Positions 1 to 8,702 of a stretch of DNA of 64,000 nucleotides are shown one piece after another (positions within the stretch are counted from its first letter, which is position 1; each line of letters opens with the position of its first letter). The notes beneath the pieces were generated by a model, which worked only from the letters and a program-made list of their open reading frames with translations, did no database searches and had not been told where the DNA came from. Origin of the DNA: Paludibacteraceae bacterium (GTDB lineage Bacteria; Bacteroidota; Bacteroidia; Bacteroidales; Paludibacteraceae); NCBI GenBank assembly GCA_017450435.1, contig JAFSTO010000029.1:1-64000 (forward strand), written 5' to 3'. Made by a program: the position numbers and the translations under genes.

Positions 1-141
1 ACAATAGTTATATCGTTAAATATCAATAAAATAACAACTATTCTGGCGGTCTTTTAGCGAAGTAGTAATAGTATCCTTTAATGTGGCCGTTCGCGACATT
101 CGCCAGCCCACAAATAATCTTTTTTGATGCGTTTGCCGTGT

Positions 142-177
142 AAAAAAACTGAAACACTTGTCCGTTTCAGTTTTTTT
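142..177. terminator. Bidirectional intrinsic terminator upstream of ftsK
   Basis: A perfect 14-bp inverted repeat (left arm 142-155, right arm 164-177) has an 8-nt loop, an A-tract on one side and a T-tract on the other. It fits a rho-independent terminator usable in both directions. Positions 1-141 show no gene or other structure I can support, so it probably closes a transcript that starts outside the window. Its loop contains the -33 TTG of the ftsK promoter. Confidence 0.7.
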
Positions 178-188
178 TACTACCTTTG
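158..188 (+). promoter_or_regulatory. Bacteroidetes-type promoter for ftsK
   Basis: TTG at 158-160, a 20-nt spacer and TACCTTTG at 181-188 match the Bacteroidetes sigma-ABfr pattern. Transcription should start near 195, leaving a leader of about 65 nt before the ATG at 261. The -33 element lies inside the loop of the terminator at 142-177. Confidence 0.7.
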
Positions 189-260
189 CAGAGAATTAGT
201 TATAACTCATCAGCAGGCTGGCGGCTGTTATCAGTTGCCGGTCGGTAACCGAATGCTATT

Positions 261-2867
261 ATGCCAAAAAGACCAACACGGCAATCTGCCGATAATAACC
301 AGGAAGAGCAGAAAAAGCAGAAGTCGTCAGCTCTTAAGTCTGAAGTTTGGGCGGAGATACGCTCTTTCTTCTTGAGTGACCGTGTGCTTTTCGTTACCGG
401 ACTCGCACTTGCAGGGTTCACTCTGTATGCTCTTGTTTCATATATATCTTATTTTGTTAATGGTGCGCAAGACTTCTCTCTTTTGCACAGCGAGCTGTCT
501 CGCCGCGAGATTCGCGAGGCTGTTTTGAATAACGGAGGTATGCTCGGTGCGCGTATGCAGGACTTCTTTGTTGACAGAGTGTTCGGCGTGTCGGTAATTG
601 CCATCATTGTGATGATGTCCATCTATTCGTTTCAATTGATGCGTTATCGCCGGCTACGCACTTGGAAACCGTTTTTTCACTCGGTCTTTTGGCTTCTATG
701 GGGCTCGCTTGCTGCTGCTTTTCTGCAAGATATGACGGGTTGGCAAATCTTCTTCCGTTTGGGTGGTGCGCATGGCGAGGTGATAAATAATATATTGTTG
801 TCATCTATACAATGGATTGGTACTCTGATAGTACTTATTGTTGTGCTGACAGCGTACTTCATTACTATCAATCCCAATACACTGCCTACGCTTGAGGCTT
901 GGGCAAAGCGGGTTAAACACCTGTTTCGCCGTCGTTCGCCGCAAGAGCAGAAGGTTGAGGAGGAGATGAGTAAAGAGAGCAATACAGAAGAACCGGACTT
1001 CGAATTGCTTCAGGACGAGGAGCAACCGACAGGAGCAACTCTTACGTTCTCGGAGTTCGAGAGTAATACTAAGCCGGATAGCAAGAAAGACGCAAACAAT
1101 GAGGTGCCGTTTACTATAGAAGGAAATGAGGAGAGCCCGCAGCCGACAGAGGAAACAACTAATGAGGAAGAAAAGGAACAACAGGCAACAGACACCGCCG
1201 AAGGTGAAAATAACAGTGAGGAGGCTCAGCCGGCTGATGCCGATTTGGAAATCAGCAAGCCTGTTGAAGAAGAAACAATAGACGAGAACGACCCCGATGC
1301 ATGGCTGAAGAAGCTTGGACCGTATGACCCGCGTGCCGAGTTGGAGAATTATAAGTTTCCGTCGCTGGACCTCCTTAAAACCTACGACAATGAGAATGCT
1401 CCCGTCATCAACCAAGACGAGCAGAGGGAGAATGCCAATCGTATCGTTACTACGCTGCGTAACTACGGGGTGGAGATTGACTCGATAAAAGCGACTGTCG
1501 GTCCTACCGTTACGCTTTATGAGGTGGTACCAAAGGCAGGTGTGCGCATCTCTAAGATTCAGAGTTTGGAAAACGATATCATGCTGTCGTTGTCTGCCGT
1601 CGGTATTCGTATCATCGCTCCAATGCCGGGCAAGGGTACGGTAGGTATAGAGGTGCCTAACGTGAAGGCGCAGGTGGTGTCAATGCACTCTGTGATTGCT
1701 TCAAAACGCTTTCAAGAAGAGCAGAAAATGCGTCTGCCGATAGCCTATGGACGCACTATCACCAATGAGATTTTCATGTTTGACCTTGCCAAGACGCCGC
1801 ACCTGCTTGTCGCAGGTGCTACAGGTACGGGTAAGTCGGTGGCTATTAATGCTATCATCACATCTCTGCTCTATAAGAAACATCCGGCAGAACTGAAACT
1901 GGTGATGGTTGACCCGAAGATGGTGGAGTTTGCGCCGTACAAGCCGCTTATCCGTCATTTCCTTGCCGCCCAGCCCGACACCGACCCCGACCAGATTGTT
2001 ATCACTGATTGCGATAAGGTTATCAATACGCTCAATTCGCTCGTCATTGAGATGGAGAACCGCTATAAACTTCTGATGGACGCAGGAGTGCGCAACCTTG
2101 AGGATTATAACGAGAAGTTCATCAATCGCCGGCTTAATCCGAATAAAGTAGTTGCTGACTCATTACACCATCAGTATCTGCCTTATATAGTGATTATCAT
2201 CGATGAGTATGGTGACTTTATTATGCAGGCAGGCAAGCAGGTGGAGACGCCAATCGCCCGTATCACGCAGAAGGCACGTGCTGTAGGTATGCACATGATT
2301 TTGGCTACGCAACGTCCGTCGGTGAATATCGTTACGGGTGTCATTAAAGCCAATATCCCAACCCGTATAGCACTGCGTACGCAGTCGGTCATCGACTCGC
2401 GTACTGTGCTTGACGCCAAAGGAGCCGAGCAACTCATTGGACGTGGTGACTCGCTTTACGCAGGTAACGCAAGTGTTACACGTATCCAGTGTGCATTCGT
2501 TGACACGCCGGAAGTGGACGCTATCGTGAATCATATTGAGCACCAGCAACGCTACTTCGGACCTTACGAACTGCCGGAGTATGTGGGAACTGAAGGGGAA
2601 GGGGAGGCCCTTGCACCGGGCTCTGTTGACCTGAAGAAACTTGACCCGATGTTCCGTGATGTGGCTACATACGTGGTAAGCAAACAGGAGGGCTCAACCA
2701 GCAAGTTGCAGCGTGCATTTGAGATAGGATATAACCGTGCCGGCAAGCTTTCTGACCAATTGGAGGCTGCCGGTATTGTCGGACCTAACAAGGGGCCTAA
2801 GGGACGTGATGTTCTTATTCAGGACGAAGCATCACTGAAAGAGGTGTTTGAAAGGTTAGGAATATAA
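261..2867 (+). CDS. ftsK: FtsK/SpoIIIE family DNA translocase
   Basis: Membrane-anchored ATPase that pumps chromosomal DNA through the division septum and helps resolve dimers. The N-terminal 200 or so residues contain about four hydrophobic segments, starting near residue 37. An acidic, Glu/Gln-rich linker follows (about 230-350), then the FtsK alpha/beta motor. Walker A is GATGTGKS (residues 519-526) and the Walker B region is VIIIDE with D648 and E649. A winged-helix gamma domain (about 811-868, with KLQRAFEIGYNRA) would read KOPS-like polar sequences. At 868 aa it is a normal size for Bacteroidetes, where the linker is shorter than in E. coli. The ATG at 261 is chosen because a polar, basic stretch then precedes the first membrane helix. 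It is transcribed alone and ends in a convergent gap with the amidase gene. Confidence 0.95.
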   Translation: MPKRPTRQSADNNQEEQKKQKSSALKSEVWAEIRSFFLSDRVLFVTGLALAGFTLYALVSYISYFVNGAQDFSLLHSELSRREIREAVLNNGGMLGARMQDFFVDRVFGVSVIAIIVMMSIYSFQLMRYRRLRTWKPFFHSVFWLLWGSLAAAFLQDMTGWQIFFRLGGAHGEVINNILLSSIQWIGTLIVLIVVLTAYFITINPNTLPTLEAWAKRVKHLFRRRSPQEQKVEEEMSKESNTEEPDFELLQDEEQPTGATLTFSEFESNTKPDSKKDANNEVPFTIEGNEESPQPTEETTNEEEKEQQATDTAEGENNSEEAQPADADLEISKPVEEETIDENDPDAWLKKLGPYDPRAELENYKFPSLDLLKTYDNENAPVINQDEQRENANRIVTTLRNYGVEIDSIKATVGPTVTLYEVVPKAGVRISKIQSLENDIMLSLSAVGIRIIAPMPGKGTVGIEVPNVKAQVVSMHSVIASKRFQEEQKMRLPIAYGRTITNEIFMFDLAKTPHLLVAGATGTGKSVAINAIITSLLYKKHPAELKLVMVDPKMVEFAPYKPLIRHFLAAQPDTDPDQIVITDCDKVINTLNSLVIEMENRYKLLMDAGVRNLEDYNEKFINRRLNPNKVVADSLHHQYLPYIVIIIDEYGDFIMQAGKQVETPIARITQKARAVGMHMILATQRPSVNIVTGVIKANIPTRIALRTQSVIDSRTVLDAKGAEQLIGRGDSLYAGNASVTRIQCAFVDTPEVDAIVNHIEHQQRYFGPYELPEYVGTEGEGEALAPGSVDLKKLDPMFRDVATYVVSKQEGSTSKLQRAFEIGYNRAGKLSDQLEAAGIVGPNKGPKGRDVLIQDEASLKEVFERLGI

Positions 2868-2927
2868 TATCTGATGAGTTAGTTGCCCTTGTTTTCAAGA
2901 TAATAAAACACACATCTTGTTCTTATT

Positions 2928-2964
2928 ACAAGTAGAGACGGTCAAAATGACCGTCTCTACTTGT
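2928..2964. terminator. 17-bp perfect hairpin between convergent genes (terminator or REP-like palindrome)
   Basis: Left arm 2928-2944 and right arm 2948-2964 are perfect complements around a 3-nt AAA loop, with GTAGAGACGG at the core. It lies between the ends of ftsK and the amidase gene, so it could terminate both. There is no long T-tract, and short palindromes beginning GTAGAGACG are, as I recall, scattered through Bacteroidetes genomes. A REP-like element is therefore an alternative reading. Confidence 0.55.
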
Positions 2965-3031
2965 ATATTATCCGTCCGTTGTTTTAAAACGGTGTTAAAC
3001 GCCGTATTAGTACTGATATGGTTATTGTATT

Positions 3032-6007
3032 TTATTTGATTTCTTCTCCCGTTAGGGTGAATATCTTATTGCCTCTAATGATGTATATATGTCCGTTGTG
3101 AATGATCTTGTAGGGCTGGTCGCTGTTGACAGACTGCTGATAGTCAATGGCGGAAGGAGCATTTCTCTCGAACCAGATATCGTCGATAAAGACTGACCCT
3201 GACTCCGACATAAAGCCTTCGTGCCGAACTATGCGCAGCCCCATGAACTGGTAGTCCACACCTTCGGGCAGCAGCGTGAGGTTCGCCTCTTCGTAGTGCC
3301 AGCCGGCATAGTCGAGTGTGCATACAGGGGTGTATTGTATGTCGCCGGAAGCATCCCATACCGCCTGCAGCTCGTTCTGCGAGAAGTCGGAGAAGACGTA
3401 CATGCCTAACCTGCAGCGGCTGTTGCCGTCGAAGAACGTGCCCTGATACTTGTAGTACGCTATGGCGTCCTGTTCGTCGGCAAAAGTGTATTTGAGCTCG
3501 TTGGATGCGTAGCCGGCGTACTTGCGCTCGTTGTCAACGAAGACGGAGGCGTTGTTGACATACAGGCTGGCATCAGCTTCGTAACTGAACGAACCGGCTT
3601 CCATCCTGTCAATAAGCGACCCTGCCTGTTCCGTTACATCGGCGGTGGTATGGAAGGGTATCTCGGTGGTGGTGTTGAAATACACGCCTATCATGTCCTG
3701 CAGGTTGGGCTTGATTATCAGTTTGTAATCCTGGTCAGGCAGAAGGCTGTTCAGCAGTTCGAATGAGACGCTACCGTGTGAGTCGGACAACTGGTTGTAT
3801 CTGATTGAGCGTGTCTTGATACCCTGTTCCTGTCCCTGTGCATTGACAACACTCAGATTGGATTTGCCGGTTGTGCTCTTTATCTTCTCGTCGAAAATCA
3901 TGATGAAAGCGGGTGCTGTAGGCACTTCTATGGCAGAGTTGTAGGGATAACTCTGCAGGAGCCGCAGATTAGGACGGTTCTTTGTCCTGAAACGCAGGAC
4001 AAAATCTTCCGCCAGCGTATTGGCGAAGTTGGTGTCAGGATGACATGCTGTCGCGGCGAGAGTAACTGTGTATTCGATACCAGGGTCGAACATGCGTGCA
4101 GGATGGAAACGCATGGTACGGTATGAGTGTTCAAACGTGATGGTGCCTTCTACCGATGGGGTGATGGAGAAGGCGGCTGTCGTCTCTTCCTCCTTCATGT
4201 CCCAGTTGAAGTCAAAAACTATGTCTGTTGACACATCAACACTGTCAGTGATGTCGGTGACATGCGGTGTATAGTTTGTTATCTCCGGACGTGTCTCACG
4301 CTTTGCATTGACAAGCATGTCCTGATAGGCTATGTCGCCCGCCACAACTGTTACGGTCTGTTCCAAGGTGTAATAATGCTCCGCGTCTGCCACCAGTGTG
4401 TATGTGCCGGGTTGCAGGTCCCAGAAGAAAAAGACACCGTTATAGAGCGAGTCGGTGGTGTAGGTCTGAAGGATATTGCCGTTCTGCATCAGCTTGACGG
4501 TGGCACCGCAGATGGGCAGTAGTTCGTCGCGGCTGCCGTGGATACGTGTTATGTCCGGGAACTCCTGTTTCTTGTACCAGTCTCTCACCTGACCGCCTAT
4601 GGCACCGTAGGTGAGTGTCTTGCCGAGGAAATACTCATGGAAAGCCGCCATGAAATAGAAGGCTTCGCGCCACTTGTAGTCTATGTTCATCAGGCGGTAA
4701 GTCTCCGGTATATAGTCGTGCATACAGCCCTCGGATATACATCCCGGCACGGCTAATTTGCGGAGCACTCCATAGCCGTCGCCCCAGCCTCCCATTATGG
4801 TGTAGCCAAAGGTCTTGTCTCCTATCACCCAACCGTTGGCGCGGCTCGCCGGAGACCATGTCGTCACTTGGTTCTTTACAAGCCATTTAGCGATGATGGT
4901 GGATATGGCACGGCTCTCGTCTTGCCTCGGTGCCGGGTTGCGATAGGTGCGGGTGTCGTTCTGGTCCTGACCTGAGTAAAGCTCAAGAACGTAGTTGCTC
5001 GGTCCGCCGGCGTTAGAGTGGATAGACAGCATATAGTCTGCATCGTAGGCGTTGGCTTCTGCTACAATGGCTGAGAGGGCACGGTCGTCCTCGGTGCGGT
5101 TCTGAGTACGGCTCATCTTGGTCTGATAACCCTCACGCTGAAGCCATTCGTTCAGCTTCAGACCTTTGTCAAGGTTGGAGTTCGACTCCCAGAAACTATT
5201 GGGGTCGTTGGCGGCAAAGGGGTAGATATGCATCGGGCGGTCGTCGCTGTCATGCCCGCCGTGACCCGGATTGATGTAAATCTTCACCTGATTTGCGTTA
5301 GTGTATTTAGCAGCTGGTGCTTTCCGTTGCCTCTTTGGTGCGGGTGTGGCTTTCTCTATAGCCGGCATGGCTGTTGACATTTCTCCTGCAAGGTCGGTGC
5401 GCATCAGTCGCACCTCGCCGCGAAGGGTGTTGTAGGCTATCATTCCGCTCTCTGCTGATACTGCCGGATACATACCAAACTCCGCAGGGTCGGTAAGTGT
5501 CTGGTTGAGTGTGCCGTCAAGCGAACGTATGGCTATGGCAGATGAGGTGAACGAGTCGCCGTCGTGTGTGTCAAGCATACCGACGACCTTGTCATTGCCG
5601 CACCATACCGGTGCGTCAAGAGCGCCGAGATTGACGATTTCGCGTCCCTGTAGGTCACATACGGCGGTGCCGTAGAGGGTGTTGAAGAGAATCTTCGTGC
5701 CGTCGGGGGAGAGAGACTGCCAGATATAGTTGACATCACTGCCGTGCGGTGTGAGGACGGTACGGGTCCCGTTGCGGTAGAGAACAAGCTGCAGATCCTC
5801 ATTGGCTACGTAGGTGTCGCCTGCCGGCTGCGGAACGGCCATCTCGTCAAATTCGTTCTCTACATAGAGAACCTCACCGGCATCTTGTGAGAAGACGGGA
5901 TACCATCCGTCGGCAATCTTCTCGTTGCTGAGAATGCGGACAGGCTGTGCGACTGACAGTCCGATGCTGAGGAAGGTGATGAGTGAAAGAAGAATGGTGT
6001 GTTTCAT
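3032..6007 (-). CDS. Secreted N-acetylmuramoyl-L-alanine amidase (Amidase_3) with Ig-like and C-terminal modules
   Basis: Predicted zinc amidase that cuts the bond between MurNAc and the stem peptide of peptidoglycan. Residues 1-20 form a signal peptide ending SVAQ. Residues 20-200 look like a beta-propeller (TolB/WD-like). The Amidase_3 domain spans about 241-465 and retains the expected ligands: the H of PGHGGHD (about 248), the E of WESN (about 272), the H of SIHSN (about 329) and the catalytic E of CISEGC (about 425). A PEGA/carboxypeptidase-regulatory-like module (about 490-580), two Big_5/Ig-like modules and a jelly-roll-like module follow. The last residues (KIIHNGHIYIIRGNKIFTL) form a short tail shared with two other proteins of this locus. 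It starts 24 nt downstream of the phosphodiester glycosidase gene and has no promoter of its own, so the two are probably co-transcribed. It is much longer than typical amidases (about 250-450 aa). Confidence 0.85.
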   Translation of the reverse strand: MKHTILLSLITFLSIGLSVAQPVRILSNEKIADGWYPVFSQDAGEVLYVENEFDEMAVPQPAGDTYVANEDLQLVLYRNGTRTVLTPHGSDVNYIWQSLSPDGTKILFNTLYGTAVCDLQGREIVNLGALDAPVWCGNDKVVGMLDTHDGDSFTSSAIAIRSLDGTLNQTLTDPAEFGMYPAVSAESGMIAYNTLRGEVRLMRTDLAGEMSTAMPAIEKATPAPKRQRKAPAAKYTNANQVKIYINPGHGGHDSDDRPMHIYPFAANDPNSFWESNSNLDKGLKLNEWLQREGYQTKMSRTQNRTEDDRALSAIVAEANAYDADYMLSIHSNAGGPSNYVLELYSGQDQNDTRTYRNPAPRQDESRAISTIIAKWLVKNQVTTWSPASRANGWVIGDKTFGYTIMGGWGDGYGVLRKLAVPGCISEGCMHDYIPETYRLMNIDYKWREAFYFMAAFHEYFLGKTLTYGAIGGQVRDWYKKQEFPDITRIHGSRDELLPICGATVKLMQNGNILQTYTTDSLYNGVFFFWDLQPGTYTLVADAEHYYTLEQTVTVVAGDIAYQDMLVNAKRETRPEITNYTPHVTDITDSVDVSTDIVFDFNWDMKEEETTAAFSITPSVEGTITFEHSYRTMRFHPARMFDPGIEYTVTLAATACHPDTNFANTLAEDFVLRFRTKNRPNLRLLQSYPYNSAIEVPTAPAFIMIFDEKIKSTTGKSNLSVVNAQGQEQGIKTRSIRYNQLSDSHGSVSFELLNSLLPDQDYKLIIKPNLQDMIGVYFNTTTEIPFHTTADVTEQAGSLIDRMEAGSFSYEADASLYVNNASVFVDNERKYAGYASNELKYTFADEQDAIAYYKYQGTFFDGNSRCRLGMYVFSDFSQNELQAVWDASGDIQYTPVCTLDYAGWHYEEANLTLLPEGVDYQFMGLRIVRHEGFMSESGSVFIDDIWFERNAPSAIDYQQSVNSDQPYKIIHNGHIYIIRGNKIFTLTGEEIK

Positions 6008-6031
6008 AACGTTGAGTGTATGTTGATTGTT

Positions 6032-8503
6032 TTATTTCTTCGTTATTATGACGGACTGTCCGTCATCGGTGGTCATTATCCATGTGCCCTTTGTCAGTGT
6101 GTTGACCGGACATGTGTTGTCGGTCTGAAGTGTGGTGCGGAGAACACATCTGCCATTGACGTCATAAAACCGCAGTGTGCTTCCTGCCTTGGCACCCTCT
6201 ACCGTTATCCTGTCGCCTGCCGGATTGGGATAGACGCACAAACTGCCGGCTTGAAGTTCCGGTAATGAAGAGAGGACCTCTATCCCTTTGTAACATAGAG
6301 AGATGTCGTGCAATGTCAGGTAACGCTCGCCTTTCTCTGTGGCGGAGTTGATGTAGAAACGTATCTGTGAGATGCTGACAGGGTAGTGTGTCTTGTCTGA
6401 CTGGTCGGCTAAGACATCGCTCAGCGGAATGACAAGACTTGCTTTTCCGACAGGCGAGACTACACCTGCGGGCGAGTGACTGAAATTTGTGCGTGTGGCA
6501 TCCTTTAACATTACGGATACCTCGTCAAGAACGGCATCGGTGGAGTAGGTAATCTTTACCGTGTCGGGCAGACCGAACAATGTGATTCCTTTTGTGAAAA
6601 GGATATAAGGCTTCCGTGTTACCGAATAGTTGAACCTGACAGTCGGTGTTCCGTCATCCGTCGTGCTCCAATATGGGTTGAAACCGGCAGTGGCGCTCAG
6701 TTGCCAGCTCTCCGTGTCGCTTATATCATCAGCAGTAAGAGGCGTCGTGGCGGGTGTTTGTACCCGTACTGACATCGTATCGGCGAAATTGTCCATTGCT
6801 GCGGTGATATATGTGTCGCCGTTGCTGACGGCACTGACAACTCCGGCATCAGATACCGTGCATATTGTCGAGTCCAGACTCGTCCATGTGAATGCTTGTG
6901 CCGCCACGGTGCCTTTGCCGTCGATGTTGACACTCTCCACGCCTGCCTGCCAGCTGTTGCGGCTGTCAATGATAACTGAGTCGTGGGTGAGCCGCATCTC
7001 ACCTTCAGTGATATTGACAACTATGGTGGCGGTGGCTCTGCCTGCGGTGGCTGTTAGGGTGCCGCCGGTGCGAGTGGTGGCATAAAATATTGTACCGCTG
7101 TTAATTACAGCTCCGGTGCTGCTGTCGCATGAGAGCGTTACACCTCCTACATCTGCCGAGAGAAGTACGCCGTATTTGTTGTAGCCGTAAAAATGCGGGG
7201 TGTATTGTCCGTAGTAGGGAATGTCATAAACAGGGTAGTGTGGTACGAGAGTTGTGATGGTATCGTCCGCTTCGGGTATGTTGGCTACAACGAACATGGC
7301 GTTACCCACTGCACGCTCGGCGCCGTCGGAGCCTTTGTTTACTTGGTTGCCGACGTGGCGTATGTACATCGAGCTGGAGCCGCCGCCGTCCCAGTTGACG
7401 GCACGCCATGCACCGTAGTGGCGCATTATCTCGCCAAGCACCTTTGTTGTACAGCCGACAGACAGACCTCTGCCGTCAACGATGCAAAAGATGGCGCTGT
7501 CGCCTGTCACTGACGAACCGTAGCCCGTACGTGGGTGCAACTCGTTCCAGAAGTTACTCGTCTCTGCCCTGCCGCTGTCAACGATAAGGGCGTAGTTGTC
7601 GCCGCCTATCGCTTGACTGAGGTTGGTGTTCACGCCGTCAAGTTTAAGGACATAACGTATGGTGAGCGTGTCGCCTGCAGCCGTCAGGCTGTCAAGAGCG
7701 TGCTGCATGATGCCGTGACCGGACAATACTGCCTGTCCGGCGGGTATGGTCATGTTTCCGGTGTTCCGCTCTTTGGCTCGTACCACGACGCGCTGCCTGC
7801 CGTTGGTCTTCCACTGCTCGCCGTCGCATAGTTCGACAAGGAGCTCCGTGCCGTATTGGTTGGTGCCGGTAGTGGTGCCTTGATGTCTGTTGTACAGAAC
7901 TAACTCGTCGGCGTTGCGGGTGTAGTTGACGTGTTTGATTTTCAGTGTGTCGCCGCCTGCGGTATATACGTAACCCTTGTACGACCAGTCTGTTGCCACA
8001 ACGGGTTTGCCGTTGGCTTTCACCGCACCGACGCGGCGGCTTGTAGAGCCTATGTAGGCGTACTCGTTGTCCTCTATAGTCAGTCCTGTCGGTCTGCCTA
8101 CGTCACCCGAGGTGACGAAAAAATCGCCGTTGGTGCCTGCAAAAGCTATGTGCATGGGTGTTGTTATGCGCTCTGCCATAGCGGACGGACGCTCCGTGCC
8201 GACAAGCTTGTCCTTGCCCAATTCCTCTTCGATGCTGACATACGGGTTGCGCGTGTCAATCTGAAGAATATGGACATCCAAAGGTGAACTGTTGGAGCCT
8301 ACCCGTGTGAAATGGAGTGACAGCCATGTGGTACCCGGTCCGGCGGGGAATTTTTTGAGTGTGTCGATATTATAGGCGATGCCGTTGAGCATAATATCTT
8401 GTGCGGATACGCCTATAGAGAAAAAGACAACCGCTGTAAGTAGGGCGGTATGGAGAAGGCTTGTAATGCGCATCATGATGCAGGAGGATACGATATGTTT
8501 CAT
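6032..8503 (-). CDS. Secreted phosphodiester glycosidase (NAGPA/DUF2233 family) with T9SS C-terminal domain
   Basis: The family includes the human uncovering enzyme, which removes GlcNAc from GlcNAc-alpha-1-phospho-6-mannose. Residues 1-35 form the export signal (ending VSAQ). The phosphodiester-glycosidase core lies at about 90-415 and includes GVNTNLSQAIGGDN, IVDGRG and the conserved NWDGGGSSSM (about residue 373). A Big_2-like Ig module follows (about 495-590), then a beta-sandwich. The last 80 residues form a T9SS type A sorting domain (VYPNPAGDRITVEG, with FYDVNGR and a terminal TKK), predicting secretion or surface attachment by the type IX system. A promoter at 8533-8563 gives a 20-nt leader to the ATG at 8503. 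A start at the internal MMRITSL is possible. The true substrate is unknown. Its place in a MurNAc locus suggests a cell-wall phosphodiester. Confidence 0.85.
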   Translation of the reverse strand: MKHIVSSCIMMRITSLLHTALLTAVVFFSIGVSAQDIMLNGIAYNIDTLKKFPAGPGTTWLSLHFTRVGSNSSPLDVHILQIDTRNPYVSIEEELGKDKLVGTERPSAMAERITTPMHIAFAGTNGDFFVTSGDVGRPTGLTIEDNEYAYIGSTSRRVGAVKANGKPVVATDWSYKGYVYTAGGDTLKIKHVNYTRNADELVLYNRHQGTTTGTNQYGTELLVELCDGEQWKTNGRQRVVVRAKERNTGNMTIPAGQAVLSGHGIMQHALDSLTAAGDTLTIRYVLKLDGVNTNLSQAIGGDNYALIVDSGRAETSNFWNELHPRTGYGSSVTGDSAIFCIVDGRGLSVGCTTKVLGEIMRHYGAWRAVNWDGGGSSSMYIRHVGNQVNKGSDGAERAVGNAMFVVANIPEADDTITTLVPHYPVYDIPYYGQYTPHFYGYNKYGVLLSADVGGVTLSCDSSTGAVINSGTIFYATTRTGGTLTATAGRATATIVVNITEGEMRLTHDSVIIDSRNSWQAGVESVNIDGKGTVAAQAFTWTSLDSTICTVSDAGVVSAVSNGDTYITAAMDNFADTMSVRVQTPATTPLTADDISDTESWQLSATAGFNPYWSTTDDGTPTVRFNYSVTRKPYILFTKGITLFGLPDTVKITYSTDAVLDEVSVMLKDATRTNFSHSPAGVVSPVGKASLVIPLSDVLADQSDKTHYPVSISQIRFYINSATEKGERYLTLHDISLCYKGIEVLSSLPELQAGSLCVYPNPAGDRITVEGAKAGSTLRFYDVNGRCVLRTTLQTDNTCPVNTLTKGTWIMTTDDGQSVIITKK

Positions 8504-8532
8504 GGCAGATACCGGTATTTTCCAATCTTTTG

Positions 8533-8563
8533 CAAAATTAATGCTTTTTTACAACTTTTGCAA
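8533..8563 (-). promoter_or_regulatory. Promoter for the phosphodiester glycosidase-amidase unit
   Basis: On the minus strand TTG (8561-8563), a 20-nt spacer and TAATTTTG (8533-8540) match the Bacteroidetes consensus, with an A-rich run just upstream of the -7 box. The same TAATTTTGC core occurs in the susC, panB and mltG promoters of this window. Confidence 0.7.
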
Positions 8564-8581
8564 TAGCAAAATTTATGTTAT

Positions 8582-8625
8582 ACAACAACAAAGGCGGCTC
8601 TTCGAAGACCCGCCTTTGTTGTTGT
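8582..8625 (-). terminator. Terminator of the susC-to-1455-aa gene unit
   Basis: A 16-bp perfect stem (8582-8597 with 8610-8625) encloses a 12-nt loop that is itself mostly the palindrome TCTTCGAAGA. The transcript 3' to the large secreted-protein gene runs into it. It separates that unit from the promoter at 8533-8563. Confidence 0.7.
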
Positions 8626-8660
8626 AGCTGTCTGCTGTCAGCATTCAGCTTTTATTTGTA

Positions 8661-8702
8661 CTTAGTCCTTAGTCCTTTGTACTTAGTCCTTCGTCCTTTT
8701 AC
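8661..8702. repeat. Heptamer array, six 7-bp units, after the stop of the 1455-aa gene
   Basis: Consecutive 7-mers are CTTAGTC, CTTAGTC, CTTTGTA, CTTAGTC, CTTCGTC and CTTTTAC. The sixth unit contains the stop codon of the minus-strand gene that ends at 8699. The 7-bp period and the position after a stop codon match the arrays at 18291-18355 and 20175-20251. Confidence 0.75.

Noticed and set aside
801..1415. 204-residue open frame antisense to the ftsK linker
   Set aside because: It arises opposite the low-complexity acidic linker and contains long Leu/Phe/Cys runs typical of a shadow frame.
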